A stretch of 64,000 nt of DNA from Bog-473 sp963755495 (GTDB lineage: Bacteria > Actinomycetota > Acidimicrobiia > Acidimicrobiales > RAAP-2), in the NCBI GenBank assembly GCA_963755495.1, contig CAVWJS010000012.1:62001-126000 (forward strand). Reading direction: 5' to 3'. The notes below the pieces were generated by a model. That model was not told the DNA's origin, did not search any database, and saw only the letters and a program-made list of their open reading frames with translations. Position numbers and translations under genes: made by a program. Below are positions 35,218-44,632 of this stretch, in pieces. The number at the start of each line of letters is the position of its first letter. Positions within the stretch are counted from its first letter, which is position 1.

Positions 35218-37309
35218 TCAAATGCGACGGCGCTCCGAGAGTTCAACTTGGCCGACATCTCGTAAGTCGTCGGTTTGACCAAGAACGGAGAGTCGGTCGC
35301 CCTCTGCCAATTCTGTGTCGCCATTGGGGACGAATACTCGATCCCCTCGTGTGACCGAGGTGACGAGGAGGCCTTTGGGGAGCCCGGCCTGCCGCAACGT
35401 TTTGCCGGAGATGGCTGAGTCGCCACTGATGGTTACGAGCGAAACGCCGGACATCGCGCCGAGTCCACTCATCCGTTCCGCGCTTCCTGCCAGTTCTTGA
35501 CGGTAGGCGCGCACGATGTCCGAGACGGAAAGGGTGCCGACGACTCGCCGGTCGTCGTCGAGTACGGGGACCCAGGACAGTGGTGCTTCCGTCAAGCTCT
35601 CCAGGGCCACGTCGAGCCGACTCGATGCAGAGACGACTGGCGCGCCGGCATCGACGAGGTCGCTCACCGTTCTTCGATCCGCAGCTGAAGAGCTGAGCGC
35701 TGAACGTGCCACGGTACCGGCAAAGCGCTTGGCTCCGTCGACGACAGGAGCACCGTTGAGGTTGGCGCTGCTCCAGCGCCGTCTTCGCACTCGTGGTGGT
35801 CATGTCTGAGCTGATGATCAAGCGAGGAGTGACCATCGCCCGGGTGGTGGGAATGGCGCCGAGAAGTGGTAGCCCGGCGAGGATCCGCTGCGCCGGAGCG
35901 TCGGCCCTGCTCTTGAGCTGACTCCGGTAGATGGTGTCGTCGTTGCGCCGGACGATGAGCCACGAGATCCCGACCGCCACCATGGCCGGGGTCAGGATGG
36001 ACAGGCTTCCGGTCATCTCGGCCACCATGAGCATCACCGCCAACGGCGCTCGGGAGATGCCGCCGAAGCAGGCCATCATGCCGACGATCACATAGGGGGC
36101 GGGACTGTGGCCCATGGAGGGGAAGACGGGCTCGAAGAGTCGCCACACCGACGCACCGAGAAAGGCGCCGATCACCATGCCCGGCCCGAAGATGCCCCCC
36201 GAACCACCCGAACCGATGGAGAGCCCGGTGGCAAAGATCCGGGCGAAGGGAAGGAGCAGGACGATCCACAGAGGAATGGAGAGCAGTCCGTGGCCGAGGC
36301 TGGTCTGCACCCAGCCGTAGCCGGTGCCGATGACCTCGGGGATGGCGATGCCGATCGCCCCTACCAATAGCCCCCCGATGGCCGGGTTGACCCATCGGGG
36401 CAACGGGGAGCGGTGGAACAGATCGACCAAGCCGTAGAAGCTCTTGGCATAGAGGAGGCCGACCAGCCCGGCCAAGATGCCGATGAGTGCGAACCAGATG
36501 AGTTGGGACGGGTCGCTGAAGTGGTAGCTGCCGACGAAGCCGAACAGAGGTTTGTAACCCTCGGCTGCGCCAAAGATCACATAGCTGACGGCCGAGGCGA
36601 TGAAGCACGGCAAGAGGGCGGCGGGCTCGAAGTCGTCGCGGTAGAGGATCTCCGACGCCAGCACCGCCCCGCCCAGCGGCGCGCCGAAGATGGCCCCGAT
36701 ACCCGATCCGATGCCGGTGGCCACTGCGATGCGACCGTCTGCCGGTTCGAGGTCGAGCACCCGGGCCAGCAGTGAACCGAAGCCGGCGCTGATCTGCCCC
36801 GTCGGCCCCTCCCGGCCCCCTGACCCACCGGAGCCGATGGTGAGGGCAGAGGCCACGATCTTGACGATGACCGCACGGAAGCGGACCCCTCGTGGGTTGT
36901 GGTGCACGGCCGAGATCGCCGCGTCGGTGCCGTGCCCCTCTGCCTCGGGAGCGATGCGGAAGACGAGCACCGCGCCCAAGAGCGCGCCGGCGCCGGCCAC
37001 GAGGGGGAGCGCCCACGGGCGGGCCGCTGAGGCGGATGCGGCATGGCCCCCCTCGCCGATCGGAGTGGGCACGTGGTAGCCGGCGAGCACCCCCAAGAAG
37101 AAGTGGGTACTGGCCACTAGGGCTTCGTAGAAGACGATGGCGCCGCATCCGGCTACCGCACCGATGATGACGCCGAGCACGATCCATTTCTTGAGGTAGG
37201 AGGCCGAAGCCACCCAGCGGGCCGCGCCCGCTGACAGGGAGCGCACCCATACAGCGCGGCTCGGATGGGGAGTGTCCGTTTCGTCTACAGGTCCCAACCG
37301 GTGCTCCAA
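35218..37309 (-). CDS. ClC-type chloride channel/antiporter with CBS and TrkA-C-like tail (one frameshift)
   Basis: A protein of about 690 residues with ten or more membrane helices. The anion-path motifs are GSGGSGGREGPTGQISAGFG (gating Glu in GREGP) and GLSIGSGGSGGIFGPG. GGAVLASEILYRDDFEP and MVAEMTGSLSILTPAM are also typical of ClC. The cytosolic end has CBS motifs (LDVALESLTEAPLSWVPVLD, VVGTLSVSDIVRAYR) and a TrkA-C-like piece (GDTELAEGDRLSVLGQ). The frame changes near 35785, between the membrane and CBS parts. Start TTG 37309 lies 24 bases inside the upstream MarR gene; GTG near 37243 is an alternative. ClC antiporters exchange chloride for protons in acid resistance. Confidence 0.87.
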
Positions 37310-37773
37310 CTCTGCTCGGGAACCTCGCCAGCGGACTGGGCCAAGTGTGTGAGCGCGCTCACCACGGACTGCTGTGTCTCGGGCGGGATGCCCTCCAGGA
37401 GGTTGGCGATCTCTAGGCGGCGGCGGGCAGACACCGTATCGACGAGTTGACGTCCTGCCTCGGTCAATGCGAGCCGCACCTGCCGGCGGTCATGACGGTC
37501 GCTCCGCCGTCGAACCAATCCCTTCTTGACCAACCGATCGCACATGCGCGACGCAGTTGCTGGGGTAACGGCGACCGCCTCGGCGAGGGCCGCCATGCTT
37601 TGGGGGCCCCGTGAGGCCAAAACCACCAGGGATCGGTACTGGGTGAGGGTGACCTCTTCGCCCGCGTCGGCCAAAGAGCGCGCCGCAATCGCCACCAGCA
37701 CCCGACTGGCGCTGAGGACGGCATCGACCATCGCTTCTTGCGCAACGGAAGTCTGCTCCGCAGTTTGATTCAT
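37285..37773 (-). CDS. MarR family regulator upstream of the ClC gene
   Basis: Starting at ATG 37773 (MNQTAEQTSVAQEAMVDAVL), the protein has 162 residues. It has the winged helix MAALAEAVAVTPATASRMCD, the wing RRSDRHDRRQVRLALTEAG and a C-terminal dimer helix. It overlaps the start of the ClC gene by about 24 bases, so both are co-transcribed and the regulator probably controls its own operon. A -10 TATACA lies 12 bases upstream, paired with a TTGACA contributed by the neighbouring IS end. Confidence 0.88.
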   Translation of the reverse strand: MNQTAEQTSVAQEAMVDAVLSASRVLVAIAARSLADAGEEVTLTQYRSLVVLASRGPQSMAALAEAVAVTPATASRMCDRLVKKGLVRRRSDRHDRRQVRLALTEAGRQLVDTVSARRRLEIANLLEGIPPETQQSVVSALTHLAQSAGEVPEQSWSTGWDL

Positions 37774-37784
37774 ATAGCAACTAT

Positions 37785-37814
37785 TGTATAGGCTACGGAC
37801 TTGTCCCGTGTCAA
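37785..37814 (-). promoter_or_regulatory. Hybrid promoter: IS-borne -35, native -10
   Basis: On the minus strand TTGACA (37814 to 37809) and TATACA (37790 to 37785) are separated by 18 bases. The -35 lies inside the IS end (boundary 37802) and the -10 lies outside. The predicted start point is about five bases before the MarR ATG 37773. It reads into MarR and ClC. Confidence 0.6.
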
Positions 37815-37846
37815 CTTTCCTGGACAGATTGGCCCGCCAATAGGGT

Positions 37847-38722
37847 TTAGCCGGGACTCGCCAAGTAGGTATGAATGGGTGGCGTGAGCCCAAGGGCCTC
37901 GTGTGGGCGGATCCGGTTGTAGATCTCGCAATAGATGGCGATCTCGTCGACCAAATGCTGCCCGTTGGAGATTTCGTTGCGATAGAGGTGTTCGTACTTG
38001 AGCGACTGGTTAAAGCGCTCGACCACTCCGTTGGTCTCAGGGGCGTAGTGCCGGGTGCGGACGTGGCGGAGCTCGGGATGGCTGGCGATGAAGACGGCGA
38101 ACTTGGCCGACTTGTAGCAGGGCCCGTTGTCGGTGACCACGATCACCGGCGTGATCTCACCGGTCTCGAGATCAGTGCAGTCCTCGAGCAGTGTCTTTCC
38201 CATCATCGCCTCGGCTGAGCGAATGGCGGACTCGAGGGCGGTGATGGCATCTCGTGCGGCGATGCGGGTGGACACCGTGGCTGAAAAGCAGACCTTGGCG
38301 TAGTAGTCGGTCACCGGAGCGATCCACCACACCGAACCCGAGGTGATCTCCATTCTGGTGAAGTCGGTCTGCCACACGCGGTTGCGCCGTGTCGGTGCGT
38401 TCACAAAGGCCTTCTTGCGGGCTGCAGCGAGTTCTCGGCGTTCGGCATGATATCGAGCTGGCTGGAGGAGACCTTGGCGTTTAAGGGCTCGATAGATCGA
38501 GCTCTGTGACACCGAGACGCCGTCGGCGCGCAACATGGCCCAGATCTTGCGATGGCCCCATGCGGAGTACTTGTTCGCTTGTTCGGCCGCCGGTGCGGCG
38601 ATCTCATCGACCACCGGCGCGGGCCATCGACCGACTTCACGGCCGGCGAGGTGCGCATTGCGCCAGTAGTAGTAGGTCGAGCGCGGGATCCCGAGGCGCC
38701 AACAGAAGCGCTCGACTGTCAT
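37847..38722 (-). CDS. IS3-family transposase OrfB
   Basis: The rve integrase core carries its catalytic residues in WQTDFTRMEITSG (Asp), VVTDNGPCYKSAKF (Asp) and TNGVVERFNQSLKYEHLY (Glu). The N-terminal part TVERFCWRLGIPRSTYYYWR is the HTH-like start. Free initiation at ATG 38722 is possible. The same frame is open back to 38788, and the OrfA-OrfB fusion would be made by slipping in the A4G7 run at 38772-38782. It ends RPHEALGLTPPIHTYLASPG. Confidence 0.9.
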   Translation of the reverse strand: MTVERFCWRLGIPRSTYYYWRNAHLAGREVGRWPAPVVDEIAAPAAEQANKYSAWGHRKIWAMLRADGVSVSQSSIYRALKRQGLLQPARYHAERRELAAARKKAFVNAPTRRNRVWQTDFTRMEITSGSVWWIAPVTDYYAKVCFSATVSTRIAARDAITALESAIRSAEAMMGKTLLEDCTDLETGEITPVIVVTDNGPCYKSAKFAVFIASHPELRHVRTRHYAPETNGVVERFNQSLKYEHLYRNEISNGQHLVDEIAIYCEIYNRIRPHEALGLTPPIHTYLASPG

Positions 38723-38745
38723 GTTCCCCTCGATGCGGATCTCTT

Positions 38746-39063
38746 CTAGGTCCGCGAACCCCGGTAGGGAACCCCCCCTTTTCGCCAAGTCCGAAGCTCG
38801 ACGTAAGCCTCGCCCAGGGCGCTAGTGAGTTCTACAACTTGTTCTTCGAGTTCGCTCTCACGTTTGGAGCCACTCTTGCGGGGGTTCTCGCCCCGGTCGA
38901 GAGCTTCTCGACCGGCTTCGGTGAACTGTTTGAGCCACTTTGAAATCGTGGTCTGCGATAACTCCAACCGACGTCCAGCTTCAACTTGGCTCATGTCGCC
39001 CTTGAGGACGCTCATCACCACAGAAACCTTTTCGTCGGTGCTTCGAAATGGCTTTCTTCCCAC
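38746..39063 (-). CDS. IS3-family transposase OrfA
   Basis: From GTG 39063 the protein reads VGRKPFRSTDEKVSVVMSVL, then the helix-turn-helix SQVEAGRRLELSQTTISKWL and a coiled-coil-like ESELEEQVVELTSALGEA. It ends shortly after RTWRKGGVPY. The A4G7 tract lies in its last codons, where a -1 slip would join it to OrfB. The frame is open up to 39123, inside the inverted repeat. Confidence 0.85.
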   Translation of the reverse strand: MGRKPFRSTDEKVSVVMSVLKGDMSQVEAGRRLELSQTTISKWLKQFTEAGREALDRGENPRKSGSKRESELEEQVVELTSALGEAYVELRTWRKGGVPYRGSRT

Positions 39064-39122
39064 GTCCCACCTTGTCAGAGTTCTATTACTTATTTGTGTC
39101 CAACAAAGTCTGACGCGCGACA

Positions 39123-40152
39123 CAGCACGTACGCCTACGCCTACAACGGCGACGGCCTCCGCATGACCAAGACGGTGTCGTCGAGTACTGAGAGCTTCAC
39201 CTACAGTGCTCTGTCGGATGCACTTCTCGAAGACGGGTCTACGTACTTCGTCTACGGAGCCGACGGGCTGCCACTCGAGCAGATCAACGGGTCTACCCCG
39301 CTGTACTACCTACACGATCAGCTCGGCTCGACCAGAGCCTTAGCCAACGAGAGCGGCACCGTGGTGGACACCTACACCTATGACGCCTACGGGAACCTGG
39401 TGGGATCGACGGGAACCGATGACACCCCACTCGGATTTGCTGGTGCCTACACCGACGCCGAAACCGGCTTTTTGTACCTCATCAACCGCTACTACGACCC
39501 GGCGACGGGGGAGTTCCTGACCGTGGACCCTCTCGTCGACGAGTCCGGTCAGTCCTACGCCTACACCGGAGACGACCCGGTGAACGGAGTCGATCCGCTG
39601 GGGCTATGCACCATTAAGGGAGAAGGCCAGCTCTACCCAGGGGCCTGCGCCACTACGGGAGCCGAGGCAATCGCCGCCGAGCAGGAGATTCAAGCGCAGG
39701 CAGGCGGCGGAGGCTTCAGCATCACCAACGGTTTGAAGGCCTTGGCGAACTATGGAGCCGGCATTGGCAACGGCATTGTCTCGACTGCCACATTCGGACA
39801 GGTCCACATTTCGGCACCGTATTGCAACTCGCTAAGCTGGGCCTACGGTGTGGGGAGCGGGTTCGGGTATGCGATCGCTGCTGTGGGCGGTGGAGCGGCT
39901 GCAAGTGCAGCTGCTGGCTCGACCACGGTTGGTGATCTTGCCTACGGAAGCCAATCGCTTGGCGCTGATAGCGCCCTCTTTGGCAACGACACATTGGGGG
40001 AGACAGCGGACTCGGGTCTGCTCAATCAGCGAGGAAGCACGTGGAAGTTCGGCTGGAGCGTTGATGCAACCGTCTCACCCACGTCACCGGGATTCAGAAT
40101 CAGCACTCCCTTCATTGACCACTGGTGGATCACACATGCGAGTGGGTTCTGA
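39123..40152 (+). CDS. Rhs/YD-repeat protein, orphan C-terminal end with toxin domain (5' truncated)
   Basis: The IS junction is followed by YD/Rhs repeats (TYAYAYNGDGLRMTKTVSS, YFVYGADGLPLEQINGSTPL, YYLHDQLGSTRALANESGTV). The conserved Rhs core end RYYDPATGEFLTVDPLVDES...VNGVDPLGL finishes near 39605. The remaining 180 residues are the variable toxin tip. It has a Gly/Ala-rich hydrophobic stretch (GSGFGYAIAAVGGGAAASAA) and the end FIDHWWITHASGF, and I cannot assign it to a known toxin fold. The 5' part of the gene is missing, so no start codon or secretion signal is present. The stop overlaps the ATG of the next gene (ATGA), as in toxin-immunity pairs. Confidence 0.85.
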
Positions 40153-40538
40153 TGGTCAATGACGAATGGAAGTCTGCAAGCGCAGCTGTCGCTCATCAAA
40201 TAGCAACGGAACTCTCGGCGTCGCTCACGACTCACCCACTCACCGAGAAGCTGACCGAGTTCATTATTCATCCCTCAGACTCTGGTGCAACTGACATCAA
40301 GCTAATCGTGTCGCAATCTGACGTAATAGTTGGTGCTGGTAGCGGAACACAGATCGAACTACCTCCACTGCCTGAGTCCGAATCGGAGCTGATGGAAATT
40401 GTTCGAGCTATTGCCAGCGGCAACCTCAACGAATCTGCCAGGGGTGGTTTAGTTCGGTATCGCTTGTTGCTCGCTGACGGAACCATTCTCCAGGGCCGAT
40501 CGATGAAGGGCCTTCCTCGTCGGCACCGGAAGCTGTAA
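40152..40538 (+). CDS. Candidate immunity protein for the Rhs toxin tip
   Basis: A 128-residue cytosolic protein beginning MVNDEWKSASAAVAHQIATE. Central strands include FIIHPSDSGATDIKLIVSQS, with ELPPLPESESELMEIVRAIA and a basic end GRSMKGLPRRHRKL. It starts at ATG 40152, sharing an A with the toxin stop. The tight overlap, small size and lack of a signal peptide match the usual place of immunity genes after Rhs toxins. No family is recognised, so the role is inferred from position. Confidence 0.6.
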   Translation: MVNDEWKSASAAVAHQIATELSASLTTHPLTEKLTEFIIHPSDSGATDIKLIVSQSDVIVGAGSGTQIELPPLPESESELMEIVRAIASGNLNESARGGLVRYRLLLADGTILQGRSMKGLPRRHRKL

Positions 40539-41182
40539 CCAGACGATGTCCTGACCACATCCGGGTCCTGAGTTCCTCTGCGGCTTCCCGGCCTGCCTGG
40601 GTTTCGCCGCGCCTCCCAGCGTGACCCTGACCCACCCCTGCATTTTCTTTGTCACTTTATGGTTCTTGCTCCCCAGTTCTTTGAGGCACCTTCGAAATGC
40701 CTTGAACACGATTGCCATGGGTTCCTCCCTTGGGTCGCATTCCCGAGGAGGAGCCGAACCGTGGTGTGGATGCGGATGCGCTGTCCCGAGGGTTCACCGC
40801 CTAGCAAGGTTGAGGTCAATGGCTGTGCCCGCAATAGTCGGGTTCGTATTGTGTCCCCCAAGGTCCACGATTGTGATGTGTCAGATTTTCTGGGACACGT
40901 GAACCCTCAGACGACATCTCGCTCGCGTCGCTGGTAGATGCGTTCATTTCATTCACCGTGTCGTCTTATTCACCGTGTCGTCACCATCGCCGAAGCGTCC
41001 GGTGTGCCCTGCGCTTCATCGGTGAAGCTTTCCGGCAACGCCCTCTTTTTCACTGCGGTCCCTACTCATCTGTCGATGACGCGACCTCACCGTCTGAGCT
41101 TGCGGAATCACGATTGGGGGCGAGTCTTCGCGTCCATCTGCTGCGGTGCCGGCAGACCCGATTCCAGCTACCGTTGCATCCG
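40539..41182. other. Gap without a supported gene
   Basis: A minus-strand frame, 40718 to 40449, has a good ribosome site (GGGAGGAACCC before ATG) and begins MAIVFKAFRRCLKELGSKNH. It overlaps the immunity gene antisense and has no recognised family, so I leave it uncalled. A plus-strand frame from 40958 is open into the MFS gene but is not conserved-looking before about 41183. Confidence 0.4.
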
Positions 41183-44100
41183 GTGACCCGCACCCTCGAC
41201 GACCACGAAGGCCGACGGGCAGCTCCACGTGGGGACGGTGGAGGCCTGGCCTCCCGCCGCTATCTGCCTATGGCCGCGGTCACTGTCGCAGCGTTCGGTG
41301 CCTTCTTGGCGTTCATGGATTCGACGGTGGTTAATGTCGCCTTCCCGAACCTGCAGGAGGCGTTCCCTCACGCGAGCGTCGGTGACCTCTCGTGGATCCT
41401 GAACGCCTACAACATCGTGTTCGCCGGGCTACTCGTGCTGGCCGGTCGCTTCGCCGACCTGCTCGGCCGCCGAAGGCTGTTCAAGATGGGCCTGGTCGTC
41501 TTCACGATCACGTCGGGATTGTGCGCGGTGTCCACCTCGATAGACATGCTGATCGTGTTTCGGGTCATCCAGGGGGCCGGAGCCGCCATGCTCGTGCCGG
41601 CGTCGCTGGGCGTCGTGGTGCATGCCTCTCCGATCGAACACCGGTCGCACTCGCTCAGTTTGTGGGCGGCCGCGGGTGCCCTCGCCGCAGGACTCGGACC
41701 ACCAATCGGCGGTGGGCTCGTCGACCTGTACAACTGGCGACTGGTCTTTGTCATCAATGTGCCGCTGGGAATCATCGCTTGGCTCCTTGTCGGACGCTTG
41801 GTCATCGAGAGCCGGGCCCCTGGTCGACGGCTCATGCCCGACCTCCGTGGCGCGCTCGTCCTCTCGGCAGCACTCGCCGCCGTCACCCTCGGCATCGTCC
41901 AGGGGGGCTCGTGGGGTTGGGCGAGCCCGGCGACGGTGGTGACGTTCGTCATCGCCGCCGCTTGCGCCGTGCTGGCCGTGCAGAGCTCGCGGCACCACCA
42001 GTCGCCGATCCTCGATCCGGCTCTCCTTCGGGTCCGAGGGTTCACGGTGAGCAACCTGATCGCGATCCTCGCTGGACTCGGCCTTTACACCTACCTGCTC
42101 ACCCACATCCTCTGGCTCCATTACGTCTGGGGCTACTCGCTGCTCCTCGCCGGACTAGCCGTGGCGCCCGGAGCAGTCGTGGCGGCGATTACCGCCGGTC
42201 CGTTCGGCAGGCTGGCTGACCGGTTCGGCCCACGGGTGGTAGTCGCCCCCGGTGCAGTGGTGTGGGCCGGTGCGTATGTCTGGTACGCCACGCGAGTGGG
42301 GCTCCACCCTGACTTCCTTGGCCAGTGGCTCCCCGGTCAGGTCATCAGCGGCATCGGTGTCGGCGCCACCCTCCCGGTTGCCACCAGTGGCGGACTGGCC
42401 ACCGTGCCGGCCGGCAGGTACGCCACCGCGGCGGCAGTGAACTCCAGTCCGCGCCAGCTCGGCGGGGTACTCGGCATCGCCATCCTCACAATCTTCATTG
42501 CCCACCCGACCTTCGCTGGTCTTCCCGGCGACCTGCGCCACGGCTGGGAACTGGCTGCGGGCAGCTTCGCCGCCGTCGCCGTTATCGCTCTGTTCTTCGG
42601 CCGGATCCACGCGGCGAGCGAATTCGGGGATACCGCCTCGCTCGCACCCCTGGTCTCCCACAGCCCCGAGCCGTCACTCGTGTCGGTCAACACATCGCCC
42701 ACCGAAGCGGGCCTTCTCGGGCTGCTGCCGTCGGCCGTACGCGACGAGATCTTGGACATGGGAGAAACGGTTCGACTGCGGGCCGGTGACGTCCTCTTTG
42801 AGGCTGGTGACCCGGGAGACGCGCTCTTCCTGGTTCAGTCGGGCCGTCTCGAGGTCCAGCATCCGGGTGGATCGGCCGCGGACCTCTCCGCCGGATCCGT
42901 GGTCGGCGAGCTCGCCCTACTCACCGATGCGCCCCGTTCGGCCACAATCGTCGCCCGGCGTGATAGCACCCTCGTTGCCATAAGCAGAGAGCGCTTCGAG
43001 TATCTTGCCGGCGCCCAGCCCGTGGTGATCGGCGCCGTGGCCCGGGGGGTCGCCCACCTCCTTCAGGCCAGCCGGCCGATCGCGCCATCCGGGCCGCCGA
43101 TTCCGAAGGTGATCGCCCTCGTCGCCCTCGATGCCGGTGTCCCCATTGAGGCACTCGCCGGCGCCGTGCACACCAGCCTGGTCGGCGGCGGACCACGGGG
43201 AGCCGGATTGGCTGATGAGGTCCACCCACTTCGGGTCGTCCGTCTCGACGGAGGGTCACCCGAAGCCCTGGAGCGAGCCGAACGTGAGAGCGACCGTGTC
43301 CTGCTCGTGGCGGGCCCGACGGGAGCCTGGCACGACGCATGCCTTCGGCAAGCGGACAGGGTGCTGGCGGTCACGAGCAGCCCCGAACCGCGCCTTGTGG
43401 CCGGGCTCCGTCACGAGGCCGACATCGTCCTGACCGGGCCCGCGCCCCATGCGGCGCAGATCGTCGCTTGGCACGACGCGTGCGGCTGCCGGTCCGTCTC
43501 CCACCTCGGGGACGATCCGCGGAAGTGGGACGCTCGCCTGCACTCTCTTGCTGCCCGCCTGGCCGGTCGCTCGGTCGCCCTCGTCCTCGCTGGCGGGGGA
43601 GCCCGGGCGATGGCCCACATCGGTGTCCTCCATGCCTTCGAGGACGCCGGGATCAAGATCGACCGGGTGGCTGGAACAAGCATGGGAGCGATGATCGCCG
43701 CCCTCTACGCCATCGGATTGAGCGCGGGCGAGGTTGAGGCACGAGTGTTCGAAGAGTTCGTGCAGCGCAGCCCCTTCAGCGACTACCGCCCCTCCCTCAC
43801 CAGCCTGGCCCGGGGAGAACGGGGGAAGGCGATGCTGCGGCGGTGTTTCGGGGACACCTACCTCGAGGCGATGGAGCGCGAACTCGTGGTGGTCAGCACA
43901 GACCTCTACGAAAAAACGGCGGTGTATCACCGCCGAGGGCGCACGGCCGAGGTGGTTGGCGCGTCGATGTGCCTTCCGGTCCTCTTTCCCCCCCAGTTGG
44001 TCAACGGGCGCGTTCTCGTCGACGGAGCGCTCAGCGACAACTGCCCGATCACGGCGTTCACCACTGTCGCGGAGGGTCCCGTGGTTGCCGTCCGGACCGG

Positions 44101-44374
44101 AAACGGCAGCGCGGGATCCCACAGGGAACGGGTTCCCTCCCTCGGTGAGACGCTCATGCGAGTTATCCAGATGGCCGACCGCCGTGCCACGGACGACGGC
44201 GGAGCAGATACGGCCACCGTCACCGTCACTCCCGACACAAGGGGTATCGGCCTCCTCGAGTTCCACCAGATCGACGCAGCCCGAGATGCGGGACTCCGGG
44301 CAGGGGAGGCGGCCGTAGTCGCCCTACGGGAGCGGAGTTTGGTCCTCCCTCCTGTCGCCGACGGTCGCGTGTAG
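41183..44374 (+). CDS. MFS transporter - cNMP-binding - patatin-like phospholipase fusion
   Basis: A protein of about 1,063 residues with three domains. Residues about 30-480 are a 14-helix DHA2/EmrB-type MFS transporter (FMDSTVVNVAFPNLQEAF, AGRFADLLGRRRLFKMGLVV). Residues about 515-625 are a cyclic-nucleotide-binding domain (RLRAGDVLFEAGDPGDALFL, GSVVGELALLTDAPRSATIV). Residues about 785-1000 are a patatin/NTE-type esterase with oxyanion loop ALVLAGGGARAMAHIGVLHA, nucleophile GTSMG (Ser near 833) and catalytic DGALSDN. The same order is known from mycobacterial Rv3239c/Rv3728-type proteins. It would sit in the membrane and hydrolyse lipids near a transported substrate under cNMP control. Start GTG 41183 is a choice; the frame is open to 40958. 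Confidence 0.85.
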   Translation: MTRTLDDHEGRRAAPRGDGGGLASRRYLPMAAVTVAAFGAFLAFMDSTVVNVAFPNLQEAFPHASVGDLSWILNAYNIVFAGLLVLAGRFADLLGRRRLFKMGLVVFTITSGLCAVSTSIDMLIVFRVIQGAGAAMLVPASLGVVVHASPIEHRSHSLSLWAAAGALAAGLGPPIGGGLVDLYNWRLVFVINVPLGIIAWLLVGRLVIESRAPGRRLMPDLRGALVLSAALAAVTLGIVQGGSWGWASPATVVTFVIAAACAVLAVQSSRHHQSPILDPALLRVRGFTVSNLIAILAGLGLYTYLLTHILWLHYVWGYSLLLAGLAVAPGAVVAAITAGPFGRLADRFGPRVVVAPGAVVWAGAYVWYATRVGLHPDFLGQWLPGQVISGIGVGATLPVATSGGLATVPAGRYATAAAVNSSPRQLGGVLGIAILTIFIAHPTFAGLPGDLRHGWELAAGSFAAVAVIALFFGRIHAASEFGDTASLAPLVSHSPEPSLVSVNTSPTEAGLLGLLPSAVRDEILDMGETVRLRAGDVLFEAGDPGDALFLVQSGRLEVQHPGGSAADLSAGSVVGELALLTDAPRSATIVARRDSTLVAISRERFEYLAGAQPVVIGAVARGVAHLLQASRPIAPSGPPIPKVIALVALDAGVPIEALAGAVHTSLVGGGPRGAGLADEVHPLRVVRLDGGSPEALERAERESDRVLLVAGPTGAWHDACLRQADRVLAVTSSPEPRLVAGLRHEADIVLTGPAPHAAQIVAWHDACGCRSVSHLGDDPRKWDARLHSLAARLAGRSVALVLAGGGARAMAHIGVLHAFEDAGIKIDRVAGTSMGAMIAALYAIGLSAGEVEARVFEEFVQRSPFSDYRPSLTSLARGERGKAMLRRCFGDTYLEAMERELVVVSTDLYEKTAVYHRRGRTAEVVGASMCLPVLFPPQLVNGRVLVDGALSDNCPITAFTTVAEGPVVAVRTGNGSAGSHRERVPSLGETLMRVIQMADRRATDDGGADTATVTVTPDTRGIGLLEFHQIDAARDAGLRAGEAAVVALRERSLVLPPVADGRV

Positions 44375-44437
44375 GACGGCGCTCCCGTTCCCCTACCCTG
44401 TTGTTCGCCACTCGTCATTGGACGGGGTGGTGTTGCT

Positions 44438-44632
44438 CTAGCGAGTGAACTTGAGGCCGCTTCTTCTGCCTTGAAGTGAATTCAGATCGGCGAAGGTCGC
44501 GAGGTCGATCTCATTTCGAGCGAAGCCGGCAAGGAAAGCCCAAGCTTGTTGCAGAGGCGAGTCGGATTGTGTGCAGAACCAGTGTCTGCGTTCTGTTCGG
44601 CCTGTGAGGAGCACATCGAGACTCCGTGCCAC
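44438..44632 (-). CDS. Small hypothetical frame (64 aa)
   Basis: The frame reads MARSLDVLLTGRTERRHWFC and LQQAWAFLAGFARNEIDLAT, ending RRSGLKFTR. Its codon third positions are only moderately GC-rich. No family is recognised. It may be the decayed end of a longer gene in this 1.1-kb gene-poor stretch. Confidence 0.25.
   Translation of the reverse strand: MARSLDVLLTGRTERRHWFCTQSDSPLQQAWAFLAGFARNEIDLATFADLNSLQGRRSGLKFTR

Larger units (their letters stand above)
37802..39122. mobile_element. IS3-family insertion sequence with frameshift site (1321 bp)
   Basis: The left end TGTCCCGTGTCAACTTTCC (from 37802) and the right end read inward (TGTCGCGCGTCAGACTTTG, from 39122) are imperfect inverted repeats that both continue into TGGACA. 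Two overlapping frames encode OrfA and OrfB on the minus strand. No target duplication is visible (flanks GGACTT and GCACGT). The right flank is the middle of an Rhs gene whose 5' part is absent on the left, so a deletion or rearrangement has occurred. Confidence 0.87.

Noticed and set aside
40449..40718. Minus-strand 89-residue frame with a good ribosome site
   Set aside because: It overlaps the candidate immunity gene antisense and has no recognised family; kept as an open possibility only.
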